From Oxydemutator sp963693105 (GTDB taxonomy: Bacteria; Pseudomonadota; Gammaproteobacteria; Poriferisulfidales; Oxydemutatoraceae), in contig OY843752.1 in NCBI GenBank assembly GCA_963693105.1, forward strand, positions 124,001-188,000: a stretch of 64,000 bases of DNA. The letters run 5' to 3'. Shown in pieces: positions 44,611-53,408 of this stretch; position 1 is the first letter of the stretch, and each line of letters starts with the position of its first letter. The position numbers and the translations under genes are program-made. The notes under the pieces were generated by a model. It was not told where the DNA came from. It worked only from the letters and a program-made list of their open reading frames with translations, and did no database searches.

Positions 44611-45471
44611 TCAAACCGCCGCCGCGCCTCCGACAATTTCCGATATTTCCTGCGTAATCGCGGCCTGGCGCGCCTTGTTGTAGGCCAGCTGCAACTGGTC
44701 AATCAATTCGCCCGCGTTTTCCGACGCGCTTTTCATCGCGACCATGCGCGCGGCCATCTCGCACGCCACGTTCTCGACCACGGCCTGGTAAATCTGCGAC
44801 TCGATGTAGCGCCTCAGCATCGTGTCCAGCACCGCGCGCGCCTCCGGCTCGTAAATGTAGTCCCACATTCGATCCGTGGCCTCGCTTTCCATGCCCATCG
44901 TCGGAATCAGCTGCGACACGCGCGGCTGCTGCGTCATCGTGTTGACAAACTGGTTCTCGACCACGAACAGGCGGTCTATTTCGCCGTCGGTGTAGGCGTC
45001 GAGCATCGGCTTGACCGGGCCGATCAACTGCTCGATGTGCGGCGTGTCGCCCAGGTGAGTCACCTGCGACGTAATCTCGGCATAGCGCCTGAAAAAACTG
45101 AGCGCCTTGTTGCCGATGACCGTCACCCGCACCTGCGCGCCGTTGTCCTGCCATTCCTTGATCGCGCCGAAGGCGGCCTTGAACAGGTTGATATTCAGCC
45201 CGCCGCACAAACCGCGGTCGGTGGAGACGATGATAAAGCCGACGCCCTTGACCTCGTCGCGCGTCACCAGATACGGGTGGCGGTATTCGTGCTGCGCGCC
45301 GGCGACATGGCCGATGGCCTGGCGGATTCTCTCGGCATAGGGGCGGCTCGACGCCATGCGCTCCTGCGCGCGGCGCATCTTGCTGGCCGCGACCATTTCC
45401 ATCGCCTTGGTAATCTTCTGGGTATTGCCGATGCTCGCGATCTGCGTTCGTATTTCTTTCTCGCCCGACAT
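44611..45471 (-). CDS. atpG: ATP synthase F1 gamma subunit
   Basis: A 286-aa rotor stalk. The N-terminus after the chosen ATG (GEKEIRTQIASIGNTQKITKA, then MEMVAASKM) and the C-terminal KARQAAITQEISEIVGGA are typical. The frame is open for 38 more codons upstream, but these overlap the end of atpA and lack similarity, so 45471 is the start. Confidence 0.96.
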   Translation of the reverse strand: MSGEKEIRTQIASIGNTQKITKAMEMVAASKMRRAQERMASSRPYAERIRQAIGHVAGAQHEYRHPYLVTRDEVKGVGFIIVSTDRGLCGGLNINLFKAAFGAIKEWQDNGAQVRVTVIGNKALSFFRRYAEITSQVTHLGDTPHIEQLIGPVKPMLDAYTDGEIDRLFVVENQFVNTMTQQPRVSQLIPTMGMESEATDRMWDYIYEPEARAVLDTMLRRYIESQIYQAVVENVACEMAARMVAMKSASENAGELIDQLQLAYNKARQAAITQEISEIVGGAAAV

Positions 45472-45502
45472 GACTGCGGCCCTCCTGCGCCCCGGCTCCC
45501 TG

Positions 45503-47044
45503 TTACCAGGCGCCGTTGGCCTTGAACGACTCGACCGCCTGTTGCAGCTGCTTCTCGATTTCGTCGTTGAAATCGGCAGTTTCATCCAGCTGCTGCATCA
45601 GGTCGGCGTGCTCGGCGCGCATGTGCGCGTGCAGCGCCTCCTCGCACGCGCCCACCTTGGCGGTCTCGACGTCATCGAGGTAGCCGCGGTCGGCGGCGAA
45701 CAACGACACCGCCATCTCGGCGATTCTCAGCGGCGAATACTGCTTCTGCTTCATCAATTCCATGATGCGCTCGCCGCGCTCGAGCTGCTTGCGCGTCTGT
45801 TCATCGAGGTCGGAGGCGAACTGCGAGAACGCCGCCAATTCCCGGTATTGCGCCAGCGCCAGGCGAATGCCGCCGCCGAGTTTCTTGATGACTTTGGTCT
45901 GCGCCGCGCCGCCCACGCGCGACACCGACAGCCCGGCGTTCATCGCCGGGCGGAAACCGGAGTTGAACAAATCGGTCTCCAGAAAGATCTGGCCGTCGGT
46001 AATCGAAATCACGTTGGTCGGCACGAACGCCGACACGTCGCCGGCCTGCGTCTCGATAATCGGCAGCGCCGTCAGCGAGCCGGTGCGCCCCTTGACCTCG
46101 CCGCCGGTGCATTTCTCGACGTACGCCGGGTTCACGCGCGCGGCGCGTTCGAGCAGGCGCGAGTGCAGGTAGAAGACGTCGCCGGGATAGGCTTCGCGCC
46201 CCGGCGGCCTGCGCAGCAGCAGCGAAATCTGGCGGTAGGCCCACGCCTGCTTGGTCAGGTCATCGTAGATAATCAGCGCGTCGCGGCCGCGGTCGCGGTA
46301 ATACTCGCCCATCGCGCAGCCGGAGAAAGGCGCCAGAAACTGCATCGACGCCGGATCCGAGGCGCTCGCCGCGACGACGATGGTGTGTTCCATCGCGCCG
46401 TATTCCTCCAGTTTGCGAACGACGCCTGCGACCGACGCCTGCTTCTGCCCGACCGCCACGTAAATACAAATCAGGTCGCCGCCCTTCTGGCTGATGATGG
46501 TGTCCACCGCAACCGCGGTCTTGCCGACCTGGCGGTCGCCGATAATCAACTCTCGCTGGCCGCGGCCAATCGGCACCATCGAATCAATCGCCTTGAGGCC
46601 GGTTTGCACCGGCTGGCTGACCGACTGGCGGGTGATCACGCCGGGCGCGACTTTTTCCACCGGCGACGTCAACTTCGCGTTGAGCGGCCCCTTGCCGTCC
46701 AGCGGGTTGCCGAGCGCATCGACGACGCGCCCTTCGAGTTCGGGACCGACGGGCACTTCCAGGATGCGGCCGGTGCAATAACACGAATCGCCCTCCGACA
46801 GACCCTCGTAGTCACCCAGCACCACGGCGCCGACCGAGTCGCGCTCGAGGTTTAGCGCCATACCGTAGAGATCGCCCTCGAACTGGATCATCTCGCCGTA
46901 CATCACATCGCGCAATCCGTGGATGCGCACGATGCCGTCGGTCAATCCGACGATGGTGCCCTCGGTGCGCGCCTCGGGCGCCGCTTCAAAGTTCTCGATC
47001 TTCTCCTTGATAAGACCGCTGATTTCAGTAGGACTCAATTGCAT
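45503..47044 (-). CDS. atpA: ATP synthase F1 alpha subunit
   Basis: A 513-aa subunit with P-loop GDRQVGKTAVAVD, the RELIIGDRQ lead-in, and PAMNAGLSVSRVGGAAQ. It is the regulatory nucleotide-binding subunit. Starts after a short spacer from atpH with an AAGGAAT-like ribosome binding site. Confidence 0.98.
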   Translation of the reverse strand: MQLSPTEISGLIKEKIENFEAAPEARTEGTIVGLTDGIVRIHGLRDVMYGEMIQFEGDLYGMALNLERDSVGAVVLGDYEGLSEGDSCYCTGRILEVPVGPELEGRVVDALGNPLDGKGPLNAKLTSPVEKVAPGVITRQSVSQPVQTGLKAIDSMVPIGRGQRELIIGDRQVGKTAVAVDTIISQKGGDLICIYVAVGQKQASVAGVVRKLEEYGAMEHTIVVAASASDPASMQFLAPFSGCAMGEYYRDRGRDALIIYDDLTKQAWAYRQISLLLRRPPGREAYPGDVFYLHSRLLERAARVNPAYVEKCTGGEVKGRTGSLTALPIIETQAGDVSAFVPTNVISITDGQIFLETDLFNSGFRPAMNAGLSVSRVGGAAQTKVIKKLGGGIRLALAQYRELAAFSQFASDLDEQTRKQLERGERIMELMKQKQYSPLRIAEMAVSLFAADRGYLDDVETAKVGACEEALHAHMRAEHADLMQQLDETADFNDEIEKQLQQAVESFKANGAW

Positions 47045-47081
47045 GATTTTATTCCTTTCGCTTTTCTTTCGCTGTTACGGG

Positions 47082-47618
47082 TCAGTGGGCCAGCCCGGCG
47101 GACAGTTTGTCGAGCCTGCCCCTGAGTGAGCCGTCCATTACGAGATCACCCGCGCGCACGATGGCGCCGGCAAGCAGCGCCGAATCAATCCGGCAGGTCA
47201 TCTCCACTTCTTTGCCCATCCTGCGCGCCAGTGCCGCGCGGATGGAATCCTGTTGCGCCGGATCGAGCGCAAACGCGCTGACGACCTCGGCGTGCATGCG
47301 CCCTTCGGCCTCGGCGCGATACGTCTCGAACAAACCGGCAATCGGCACGGCCAGCGCCAGACGGCGGTTGACGGCCAGCAACCGCACAAAATTGCGGGCG
47401 TATTCGTCCGCCAGGTCGCCGAGAACATCGACCATCCAGTCGGCGACGCGCGCCGCCGGGTAACGCGGGTCGTGCATCAGCCGCCCGACGGCCTCGTCCG
47501 CCGCCGCCGCGGCCAGCGCGGCCAGCGAGTGCGACCACCGCTCGACCGTGTCGTGCTCGCGCGCAAATTCAAACGCGGCGCGCGCGTAGGGCCTTGCCGC
47601 CGTAATCAACTCCGACAT
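47082..47618 (-). CDS. atpH: ATP synthase F1 delta subunit
   Basis: A 178-aa subunit linking F1 to the peripheral stalk. The N-terminal helical domain starts ITAARPYARAAFEFAREH, and the C-terminus shows RIDSALLAGAIVRAGDLVMD and SLRGRLDKLSAGL, the family signature. It follows atpF by 2 nt. Confidence 0.95.
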   Translation of the reverse strand: MSELITAARPYARAAFEFAREHDTVERWSHSLAALAAAAADEAVGRLMHDPRYPAARVADWMVDVLGDLADEYARNFVRLLAVNRRLALAVPIAGLFETYRAEAEGRMHAEVVSAFALDPAQQDSIRAALARRMGKEVEMTCRIDSALLAGAIVRAGDLVMDGSLRGRLDKLSAGLAH

Positions 47619-47620
47619 CG

Positions 47621-48091
47621 TTACAGCCGGCTTTCCAGTTCCTGCAGCACCGCGGCGTGCGCGCCGGCGTCCACTTCCCTGCGCAAAACACGCTCGCTGC
47701 CGGCGATGACCATGCCGCCGACCTCGCGCCGCAGACCCTCGCGCGCCTGCAGGACCTGCTGCTCTATTTCACTCTGCGCCGCCTGCTTGATGCGCTCGGC
47801 CTCCTCGCGCGCGGCGATTTTGGCCTCCTCGACGATGCCGGTCGCACGCTTCTCCGCCTGCACGATTACGTTGGCGGCCTGGTTGCGGGCCTCCTCTTCA
47901 ATGAGGCGGATGCGCGCCTGCGATTCCTCCAGGTCCTTGCGGCCCTGCTCGCCGGCGGCAAGCCCTTCGGCCACCTTGCTGCGGCGTTCTTCAAGCGCTT
48001 TCGTCAGCGGCTCCCACAGGAAGCGGTTGACCAGCCAGACCAGTATCAGAAACGCCGCGATCTGGGCGATGAGCGTCGAGGTAATGCTCAT
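47621..48091 (-). CDS. atpF: ATP synthase Fo subunit b
   Basis: A 156-aa stalk protein: one N-terminal TM helix (LIAQIAAFLILVWLVNRFLW) and a long charged coiled coil. The ATG at 48091 overlaps the atpE stop by 4 nt. A 60-codon upstream extension in the same frame runs antisense-like through atpE and is not part of the protein. Confidence 0.95.
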   Translation of the reverse strand: MSITSTLIAQIAAFLILVWLVNRFLWEPLTKALEERRSKVAEGLAAGEQGRKDLEESQARIRLIEEEARNQAANVIVQAEKRATGIVEEAKIAAREEAERIKQAAQSEIEQQVLQAREGLRREVGGMVIAGSERVLRREVDAGAHAAVLQELESRL

Positions 48092-48375
48092 CCGGCGACC
48101 AGTGCGGCGGCGAGCGCCCCGACAAACGGGTTGGCAAACAAAAACCACATCGCAAACGCCAGGATGATGAACGGGAAAGACTCCATCAAGCCGGCGAAGA
48201 TGAACATATTGGTCATCAGTTGCGGGCGCAGTTCGGGCTGGCGCGCGATGCCTTCGAGCGTCTTGGCGCAAATCAGTCCCCAGCCGATGGCCGAGCCCAG
48301 ACCCGCGGCGGCCAGGATGACGCCGACTCCGATGGCGGTGTAGGCGTAAATGGTTGCAATCATGTCAGGTGTCAT
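48088..48375 (-). CDS. atpE: ATP synthase Fo subunit c
   Basis: A 95-aa two-helix proteolipid. Helix 1 contains the glycine-rich GVGVILAAAGLGSAIGWGL; the polar loop has ARQPELRPQL; helix 2 contains the ion-binding acidic residue in FAGLMESFPFIILAFAMW. The helix-1 pattern lacks the Na+-type glutamine/serine ligands as far as can be judged, so proton coupling is likely. Confidence 0.95.
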   Translation of the reverse strand: MTPDMIATIYAYTAIGVGVILAAAGLGSAIGWGLICAKTLEGIARQPELRPQLMTNMFIFAGLMESFPFIILAFAMWFLFANPFVGALAAALVAG

Positions 48376-48399
48376 TACTTTCTCCTTGGTAATAGAATC

Positions 48400-49233
48400 T
48401 CAATGTTCCTCCTGATGCGCCATGCCGAGATACACCACGGTCAGCACCATGAAGATGAATGCCTGCAACGTCACCACGAGCAGGTGGAAAATCAGCCACG
48501 CGAGGTCAAGAGTGACCTGCAGCGGCAGCCAGAACAACGCGGCGAAACCGACCGCGAGCGTTCCGCCAATCAGCGCGATCAGCAGAAAGACCAGTTCGCC
48601 GGCGAACAGGTTGCCAAACAGCCGCAACGCCAGGCTCAACGGCTTGGCCAGCTCCTCGATGGCGGTCATCACGACGTTGATAGGAACCAGAAACTTGCCG
48701 AACGGGTGAAACAGAAAACCCTTGATATAACCGACCGGCCCCTTGACCTTGAGACCGTAATAAATCGTCAGCGCGAAGACGCTGAGCGACAACGCCAGCG
48801 TCGCGCTGATGTCGGTGGTCGGGACCACCTTCAGATACTGCACGCCGATCAGTTTGGCCGCTTCCGGCAACAGGTCCACCGGCACCAGATCCATCGCGTT
48901 CATCAGCAGCACCCACGTGAAAATCGTCAGCGCCATCGGCCCGATCAGCGGGTTGGGTTTGGGGAAAACATCGGCGACCTGTTTGTTGACAAATTCGACC
49001 AGCACTTCGGCGACGTTGACCAGCCCCGACGGCTCCCCCGCCGTCACCTTGCGTCCGATGCGCCAGGCCAGCAGCACAATCAGGCCGCCGAGCAGGACGC
49101 TGAAAAAAATGGTGTCGATGTGCCACGCGTTGAGTTTGATGATGGCGTCGGATTCGCAATCGGCGCCGACGCAGAGGTTGGTCAGGTGGTGCTGGATATA
49201 CTCGACCGTGCCCATTTTTTCGCCGCCGGTCAT
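48400..49233 (-). CDS. atpB: ATP synthase Fo subunit a
   Basis: A 277-aa multi-TM channel subunit. The essential arginine lies in LAKPLSLALRLFGNLFAGEL. The N-terminal periplasmic part has HLTNLCVG. The ATG at 49233 overlaps the atpI stop by 4 nt; the longer open frame upstream lies inside atpI and is rejected. Confidence 0.95.
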   Translation of the reverse strand: MTGGEKMGTVEYIQHHLTNLCVGADCESDAIIKLNAWHIDTIFFSVLLGGLIVLLAWRIGRKVTAGEPSGLVNVAEVLVEFVNKQVADVFPKPNPLIGPMALTIFTWVLLMNAMDLVPVDLLPEAAKLIGVQYLKVVPTTDISATLALSLSVFALTIYYGLKVKGPVGYIKGFLFHPFGKFLVPINVVMTAIEELAKPLSLALRLFGNLFAGELVFLLIALIGGTLAVGFAALFWLPLQVTLDLAWLIFHLLVVTLQAFIFMVLTVVYLGMAHQEEH

Positions 49234-49598
49234 TTGCGCGCCTCGCGCAGGCTCATCCAGTACGCCAGATAACTGACGGTGAACGCGGCGAGCATCGGCA
49301 GCGGCTCGAAGCGCCACAATATGATGCCCGCCGCAAAAGCGAACAGCACCAGCAACATGCGCGGCGCCACGCCGAAAATTAACAATCCTGTGCTTACCAT
49401 TTCGTTGTTTTCAAGCCGCTTGTCGAGCCGTCTCAGTTGCATCGCAAGAAACAGTGACAGCAATACCGCGACCAGGCCGCCGTAAAGCGCCGACAAGGCC
49501 GCCCACGCGGCCTGCCCCTGCATCAAAAAAAAACCGGCCGATACGACCAGCGCGGCGGCAACCTGCCGTTGCACGACCTTTTTGCCAATGCCATACAT
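49230..49598 (-). CDS. atpI: ATP synthase assembly protein AtpI-like
   Basis: A 122-aa protein with four predicted TM segments, beginning VVQRQVAAALVVSAGFFLMQG, as in proteobacterial AtpI. It helps assemble the c-ring or bring Mg2+. It is coupled to atpB by a 4-nt overlap. The gap to atpZ is 31 nt. Confidence 0.88.
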   Translation of the reverse strand: MYGIGKKVVQRQVAAALVVSAGFFLMQGQAAWAALSALYGGLVAVLLSLFLAMQLRRLDKRLENNEMVSTGLLIFGVAPRMLLVLFAFAAGIILWRFEPLPMLAAFTVSYLAYWMSLREARK

Positions 49599-49629
49599 GC
49601 ATTTATTTCGAACGAAAATCCGGCAGGGC

Positions 49630-49989
49630 TCAAGTCAGCAATTTATACACTTTCAACAGGCCGCCGATCAATCCGAGACCTGCGAAGATTAGCATGAAGA
49701 CCGGCCTGGTATCAAGCCAGATGTCGGTCCAATAGCCGAGCAGAAAGCCGCTCAAGACCATGGAGGCGAAGATGGCGCCGACCCCGATCAGGCCAAGTCC
49801 GGACGGTGTGCCGGGCGGGCGCGGTGGGCGGGGTGGGCGTGGTGGGCGGGGCGGGCGCGGTGTGGCGGGCGGGCGCGGTGGGCGGGGTGGGCGCGGTGTG
49901 GCGGGCGGGCGCGGTGTGCCGGGCGAGTGGGGCGGCGGCTCTTCGGGGCCGGCGGCGCCGGGCGCGGGCTTTTCGGGTCGGGGGGGCAT
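49630..49989 (-). CDS. AtpZ-like two-TM protein with a long proline-rich N-terminal extension
   Basis: About 119 aa. The last about 55 residues look like AtpZ/AtpQ family proteins: a TM helix pair (LIGVGAIFASMVLSGFLLGY and PVFMLIFAGLGLIGGLL). The first about 60 residues after the ATG at 49989 are almost only Pro, Arg, Thr and Ala, with repeated PRPPRPP and PPATPRPP units. They are encoded by near-identical GGTGGGCG-like DNA repeats. Such an extension is unusual for the family. An internal non-ATG start closer to the TM part cannot be excluded. The frame is open far upstream inside pyrF but without homology. Confidence 0.72.
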   Translation of the reverse strand: MPPRPEKPAPGAAGPEEPPPHSPGTPRPPATPRPPRPPRPPATPRPPRPPRPPRPPRPPGTPSGLGLIGVGAIFASMVLSGFLLGYWTDIWLDTRPVFMLIFAGLGLIGGLLKVYKLLT

Positions 49990-50020
49990 GGTCTGGCCTG
50001 CGGCGGCGGGTGGCGGGCGG

Positions 50021-50740
50021 TCAGGCGAACAGCGCCGCGATTTGGCGCTGGATAGCCTGCGCCGCGGCGCGCGGGTCGGCGGCCTCGCGGATGGGCCTGC
50101 CGACGACGATGTGGTCGGCGCCGTTCTGGAAAGCCTGCTCGACATGGACCGTGCGTTTCTGGTCGTCGTCGTTGTCCAGCGGGCGGATTCCCGGCACGAC
50201 GACGAGCAACTCCCGCCCCAGCGACGCCCGCAGCGCCGCCGCCTCCAGCCCCGACGAAACCACGCCGTCGCAACCGGCCTCAAGCGCTCGCCGGGCGCGC
50301 GACAGCACCAGCTCGCCGACCTCGCACTGGAAACCGAGGTCGCGCAAATCATTGCGGTCGAGGCTGGTGAGCGCGGTGACGGCGAGGATTTTCTGCCGGC
50401 CTTTTTCCCTTGCCGCCGCTTTCAGCATGTCCTCGTTGCCGTGCACCGAGACGAAACAGGCGCCGTGCTCGCCCAGCCGGCGCACGGCGGCGCCGACGGT
50501 GCGGGGCACGTCGAAGAATTTCAGGTCCACGAAGACTTTTTTGCCGGCGTCGAGGAGATCGTGCAGCAACGGGAAGTAGCCGTCGCTCATGAACAACTCG
50601 AGGCCGAGTTTGTAGAAGGACACCGAGTCGCCCAGGGTCGAGATGAGGTCGCGCGCGGCGGCGGCGTCGGGGACGTCGAGCGCGAAAATCAGGCGCTCCG
50701 CGACAGGAGCAGAAACGGCAATATCTGATTTAACAGCCAT
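50021..50740 (-). CDS. pyrF: Orotidine 5'-phosphate decarboxylase
   Basis: A 239-aa TIM-barrel enzyme with the catalytic DxKxxD motif in VFVDLKFFDVPRTV and the phosphate-binding PGIRPLDND and DHIVVGRPI. It makes UMP in the last step of pyrimidine synthesis. The ATG at 50740 is preferred to a TTG one codon earlier. It is the first gene of the group leading into atp. Confidence 0.95.
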   Translation of the reverse strand: MAVKSDIAVSAPVAERLIFALDVPDAAAARDLISTLGDSVSFYKLGLELFMSDGYFPLLHDLLDAGKKVFVDLKFFDVPRTVGAAVRRLGEHGACFVSVHGNEDMLKAAAREKGRQKILAVTALTSLDRNDLRDLGFQCEVGELVLSRARRALEAGCDGVVSSGLEAAALRASLGRELLVVVPGIRPLDNDDDQKRTVHVEQAFQNGADHIVVGRPIREAADPRAAAQAIQRQIAALFA

Positions 50741-50761
50741 CAATGGCGCACTGCGCTTTTT

Positions 50762-51424
50762 TCAATAATAGATACGTCCGCCAGCTTCAAACTCATCAGC
50801 CTCTTCAAGATCCAGCATATATTTCGGATTTCTTGGACTTCCATCCGAGTTCCTCCCCTGCCTGTACATTCCCAATGCATCTTTATTCGTGTCGTTGATG
50901 GCAAGAACCAGAATCTGTTCGAGATTGGCTTTTCGTTTTCTGTAACGCGAAGGCGCGTTCCTTGCGATTCTTTTTTTCTCGTAATCCGACAAACCGCCTT
51001 TCAAGGCAGTATGCCATTGCTGGAAAGATCGGTCCTCATCATTGTATTCCACATCAACAAGCGCCACGATCAGGCCATGGGCGCCGTTTTCCCGGATGCT
51101 TTGGTCAATCGCCTCCATGTCATTCAATATCGCCTTGTGGTCATGGGATTTGATTGCGCTGGCCTTTATATCCCAGTTCATCGTCCTGGAACAATCAAAT
51201 GTCACATTGCCGTATTTCTTTCCGGGAATCTGAAAAGCGTGTTGTTTCAGTTGTTCCAGACAAAGAACCTCGAAATACCAGCCTATCCACTCCATTTGCC
51301 GCCATTGGTAGTCCATCTCCTTCAGTTTCAATATGGCTTCCTTCCCGTCCCAGGAGACCGGGAGAGACTTCAACGCCGTGCAAATGCTTTCCACATCCCC
51401 GGACAGGGCATGCGCCGTGTTCAT
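50762..51424 (-). CDS. Probable type II restriction endonuclease partner of the adjacent methyltransferase
   Basis: A 220-aa protein, ATG at 51424 overlapping the methyltransferase stop by 4 nt. No family name is recognised. A PD-(D/E)xK-like core may be present: acidic residues in YFEVLCLEQL, then NVTFDCSRTMNWDIKAS, where DIK provides the final acid-x-Lys. Further on, LIVALVDVEYNDED could be a core strand. Position directly behind a DNA methyltransferase and small size support a restriction enzyme. The recognition site is not predictable from sequence. Confidence 0.7.
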   Translation of the reverse strand: MNTAHALSGDVESICTALKSLPVSWDGKEAILKLKEMDYQWRQMEWIGWYFEVLCLEQLKQHAFQIPGKKYGNVTFDCSRTMNWDIKASAIKSHDHKAILNDMEAIDQSIRENGAHGLIVALVDVEYNDEDRSFQQWHTALKGGLSDYEKKRIARNAPSRYRKRKANLEQILVLAINDTNKDALGMYRQGRNSDGSPRNPKYMLDLEEADEFEAGGRIYY

Positions 51425-52287
51425 TGATTGCCAGCCGCCTTTGAAAAAGAAAGCGCGGGTTGCAGTAATTCCTTTTCTATCCTCTCGTTGGCAATCGAGC
51501 AGTATTCCGGTGATATATCCATTCCAATATATTCCCTGCCGTTTTTTGCCGCCATAACGCAGGTGGTGCCGCTTCCGCACATCGGGTCTAGAACAAGATT
51601 CCCGGCTTCGGAAAAACACAGAATTAAATCTTCCGCCAGTTTGTCCGGATAGGTCGCGGGGTGCTTTAATTTCAGTTTATTGCTTTCCGTGTTGCTCGTT
51701 GCATAACGCCATACGGTTCCCCTGCATTTCATCGCATTGACGGGTTTGGGCTTTATTCTTTTGAATCCGCCGCTCGTCAGCCGGTCGGTGCCCGTATAAA
51801 TCTTCCCCGCATGTTTGCTTGGAACCATCAGGTGGGTTTTGTCGAACTTTTTCGGCTTTTTTCCCTTCAGGAACATCAGGATATATTCGTGATCCACCCT
51901 GAACCGCCGACTCCACCACGCCCCGGGGTTGCCGTCCCGCTGGTAGATACAACATTCGAACAATCTCCACCCGGCCTGCCGGCACCAATCCACTGCGAGA
52001 CTGAACGTTGTCAGGGATTTGGCGAAATCTTTTGTCCCGTCACCGATGACGACCGCGCAGATACCGCCCTGCTTTGTCACCCGGAATAAATGTTCGCCAA
52101 GAAGAGAAAGATCAACCGCCCACTTTCCCTCGTAGTCCCTGATATGGTCGTAAGGAGGAGAGAAGACCGTTAAATCAACAGACTCGTCGTCAACAGACTG
52201 AAGCAGCGACAAACAGTCACCCTGACGAATGCCGTTTCCCGCCCTGGGTCTGGAATCAATCTTGAATGCTTCGGCCACGCTTGCCAT
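51421..52287 (-). CDS. Beta-class DNA methyltransferase, probably N4-cytosine, of a type II R-M system
   Basis: A 288-aa methyltransferase with catalytic motif IV SPPY at residues 43-46 placed before the SAM motif (LDPMCGSGTTCVMAAKNGRE). That order defines the beta class; SPPY favours N4-cytosine methylation, though N6-adenine is possible. Other landmarks are HEYILMFLKG and KHPATYPDKLAEDLI. Strong ribosome binding site (AGGAGG) before the ATG. The pair sits directly upstream of pyrF and is AT-richer than pyrF. Confidence 0.9.
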   Translation of the reverse strand: MASVAEAFKIDSRPRAGNGIRQGDCLSLLQSVDDESVDLTVFSPPYDHIRDYEGKWAVDLSLLGEHLFRVTKQGGICAVVIGDGTKDFAKSLTTFSLAVDWCRQAGWRLFECCIYQRDGNPGAWWSRRFRVDHEYILMFLKGKKPKKFDKTHLMVPSKHAGKIYTGTDRLTSGGFKRIKPKPVNAMKCRGTVWRYATSNTESNKLKLKHPATYPDKLAEDLILCFSEAGNLVLDPMCGSGTTCVMAAKNGREYIGMDISPEYCSIANERIEKELLQPALSFSKAAGNQ

Positions 52288-52382
52288 AAAGCCGCCTCCT
52301 TTTGATGATTATATCCCGCGGGGGGTTCAGTGTCTTGTGCGCCAGCCAATGCTGTGATGGCAGAGTACTGTAAAATCGGGCT

Positions 52383-52763
52383 ATGGGACAAATCCAGACA
52401 AAAATTGCCCTGTCCAATCCGCGCGACGGCGATCTCGACCCGCTCGAAGTGGAAGCGCTTGTTGACACCGGGGCGGCCACGCTGTGCATCCCGGAGCATG
52501 TTGCCATCCAGCTGAACCTTGAGGTGCTGGAACAACGCGAAGTCACGACAGCCGAAGGAGGCAAACACAAATGCGACTATGTCGGCCCGGTGCAAATCCG
52601 GTTCGGCAACCGGTCGTGCTTCAGTGGCGCATTGGTGCTTGGGGACAGTGTGCTGCTCGGCGCAATTCCTGTGGAAGACATGGATCTGGTGATTCACCCC
52701 CTGAACAGGACAGTGGCGGTCAATCCGGAAAGCCCGAATATCCCGTCGGCGATTGTGAAATGA
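52383..52763 (+). CDS. Clan AA aspartic protease-like protein
   Basis: A 126-aa protein of the retropepsin-like fold: the catalytic VDTGAATLCIP motif at about residues 28-38 and a second conserved hydrophobic-Gly region (LVLGDSVLLGAIPVEDMDLVI). Such short bacterial proteins probably act as dimers. Substrate and role are unknown. Single gene, divergent from the methyltransferase, with no obvious operon partner. Confidence 0.82.
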   Translation: MGQIQTKIALSNPRDGDLDPLEVEALVDTGAATLCIPEHVAIQLNLEVLEQREVTTAEGGKHKCDYVGPVQIRFGNRSCFSGALVLGDSVLLGAIPVEDMDLVIHPLNRTVAVNPESPNIPSAIVK

Positions 52764-52952
52764 AAAACCTTATTGTCTATGAAAAACCGGGACGGGGTTT
52801 CGGCTTATTCTCCGGACAGACCCGGATGCATCACAAAGCATCTTGACAAATGACCACCCGCCACCAGGTTCAAAGGGTTCTACACTTTGTCGCGGGAATA
52901 TAACATCAGACAGGATGACGGGCGTTTGTCGTATTTACGAGTTGAATCCGCC

Positions 52953-53342
52953 TTATGTTTCCACATAACCTGTCTCCTGCTTGAAAGTCTCTCTCTCCCT
53001 TTTGTTTGCCTTTCGGAAAGAAATAATTCTGACGGTTTCATCCGGGCGCATAGTGGTAACCATCAGGACCACATATCCGTTGTCATCTACGCTCATGTGC
53101 ATGTGCCGAACCTCACTGTTCTCTATAAACGAATCTGACATAATATAAGGTTTTCGATTGTCTGTAGAGCAAGTCGCGGTTTCAAGCAAAATACGTTTCA
53201 ATAGATAAACAGCACTCTCAAGGGAGTACTTATGGTTCTTTCGGTTACTGCTCTCCTTGCTCGGGTCATAGTCAATCTTGGTACGCCCAAGCACCAAGCG
53301 GAACTCATAATCTGGAATATCCAATCTGTCAGGGACATCCAT
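52953..53342 (-). CDS. BrnT-like toxin (type II toxin-antitoxin), antitoxin not found
   Basis: A 129-aa protein with the BrnT pattern: KIDYDPSKESSNRKNHKYSL at the start of the fold, and TVRIISFRKANKRERETF near the end, matching the RIISARxAxxxER signature. BrnT is an RNase toxin. The middle has an extra about 20 residues and the C-terminus is longer than usual. No BrnA-like gene is seen in the 190 bp behind it. It may be an orphan or an inactive form. AT-rich relative to neighbours. Confidence 0.65.
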   Translation of the reverse strand: MDVPDRLDIPDYEFRLVLGRTKIDYDPSKESSNRKNHKYSLESAVYLLKRILLETATCSTDNRKPYIMSDSFIENSEVRHMHMSVDDNGYVVLMVTTMRPDETVRIISFRKANKRERETFKQETGYVET

Positions 53343-53408
53343 AATTTATAAACAGGTCATTGCTAAAATAGAAAATACTGTCGCGATTATTTTCAACGAC
53401 ACCAGAAA

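Noticed and set aside
49760..50728. Glycine-rich plus-strand frame opposite atpZ and pyrF
   Set aside because: Gly/Arg repeats are the complement of the proline codon repeats; the remainder is antisense to pyrF.
52887..53138. 83-codon plus-strand frame overlapping the BrnT-like gene
   Set aside because: It is opposite a gene with the BrnT signature and shows no motif of its own.
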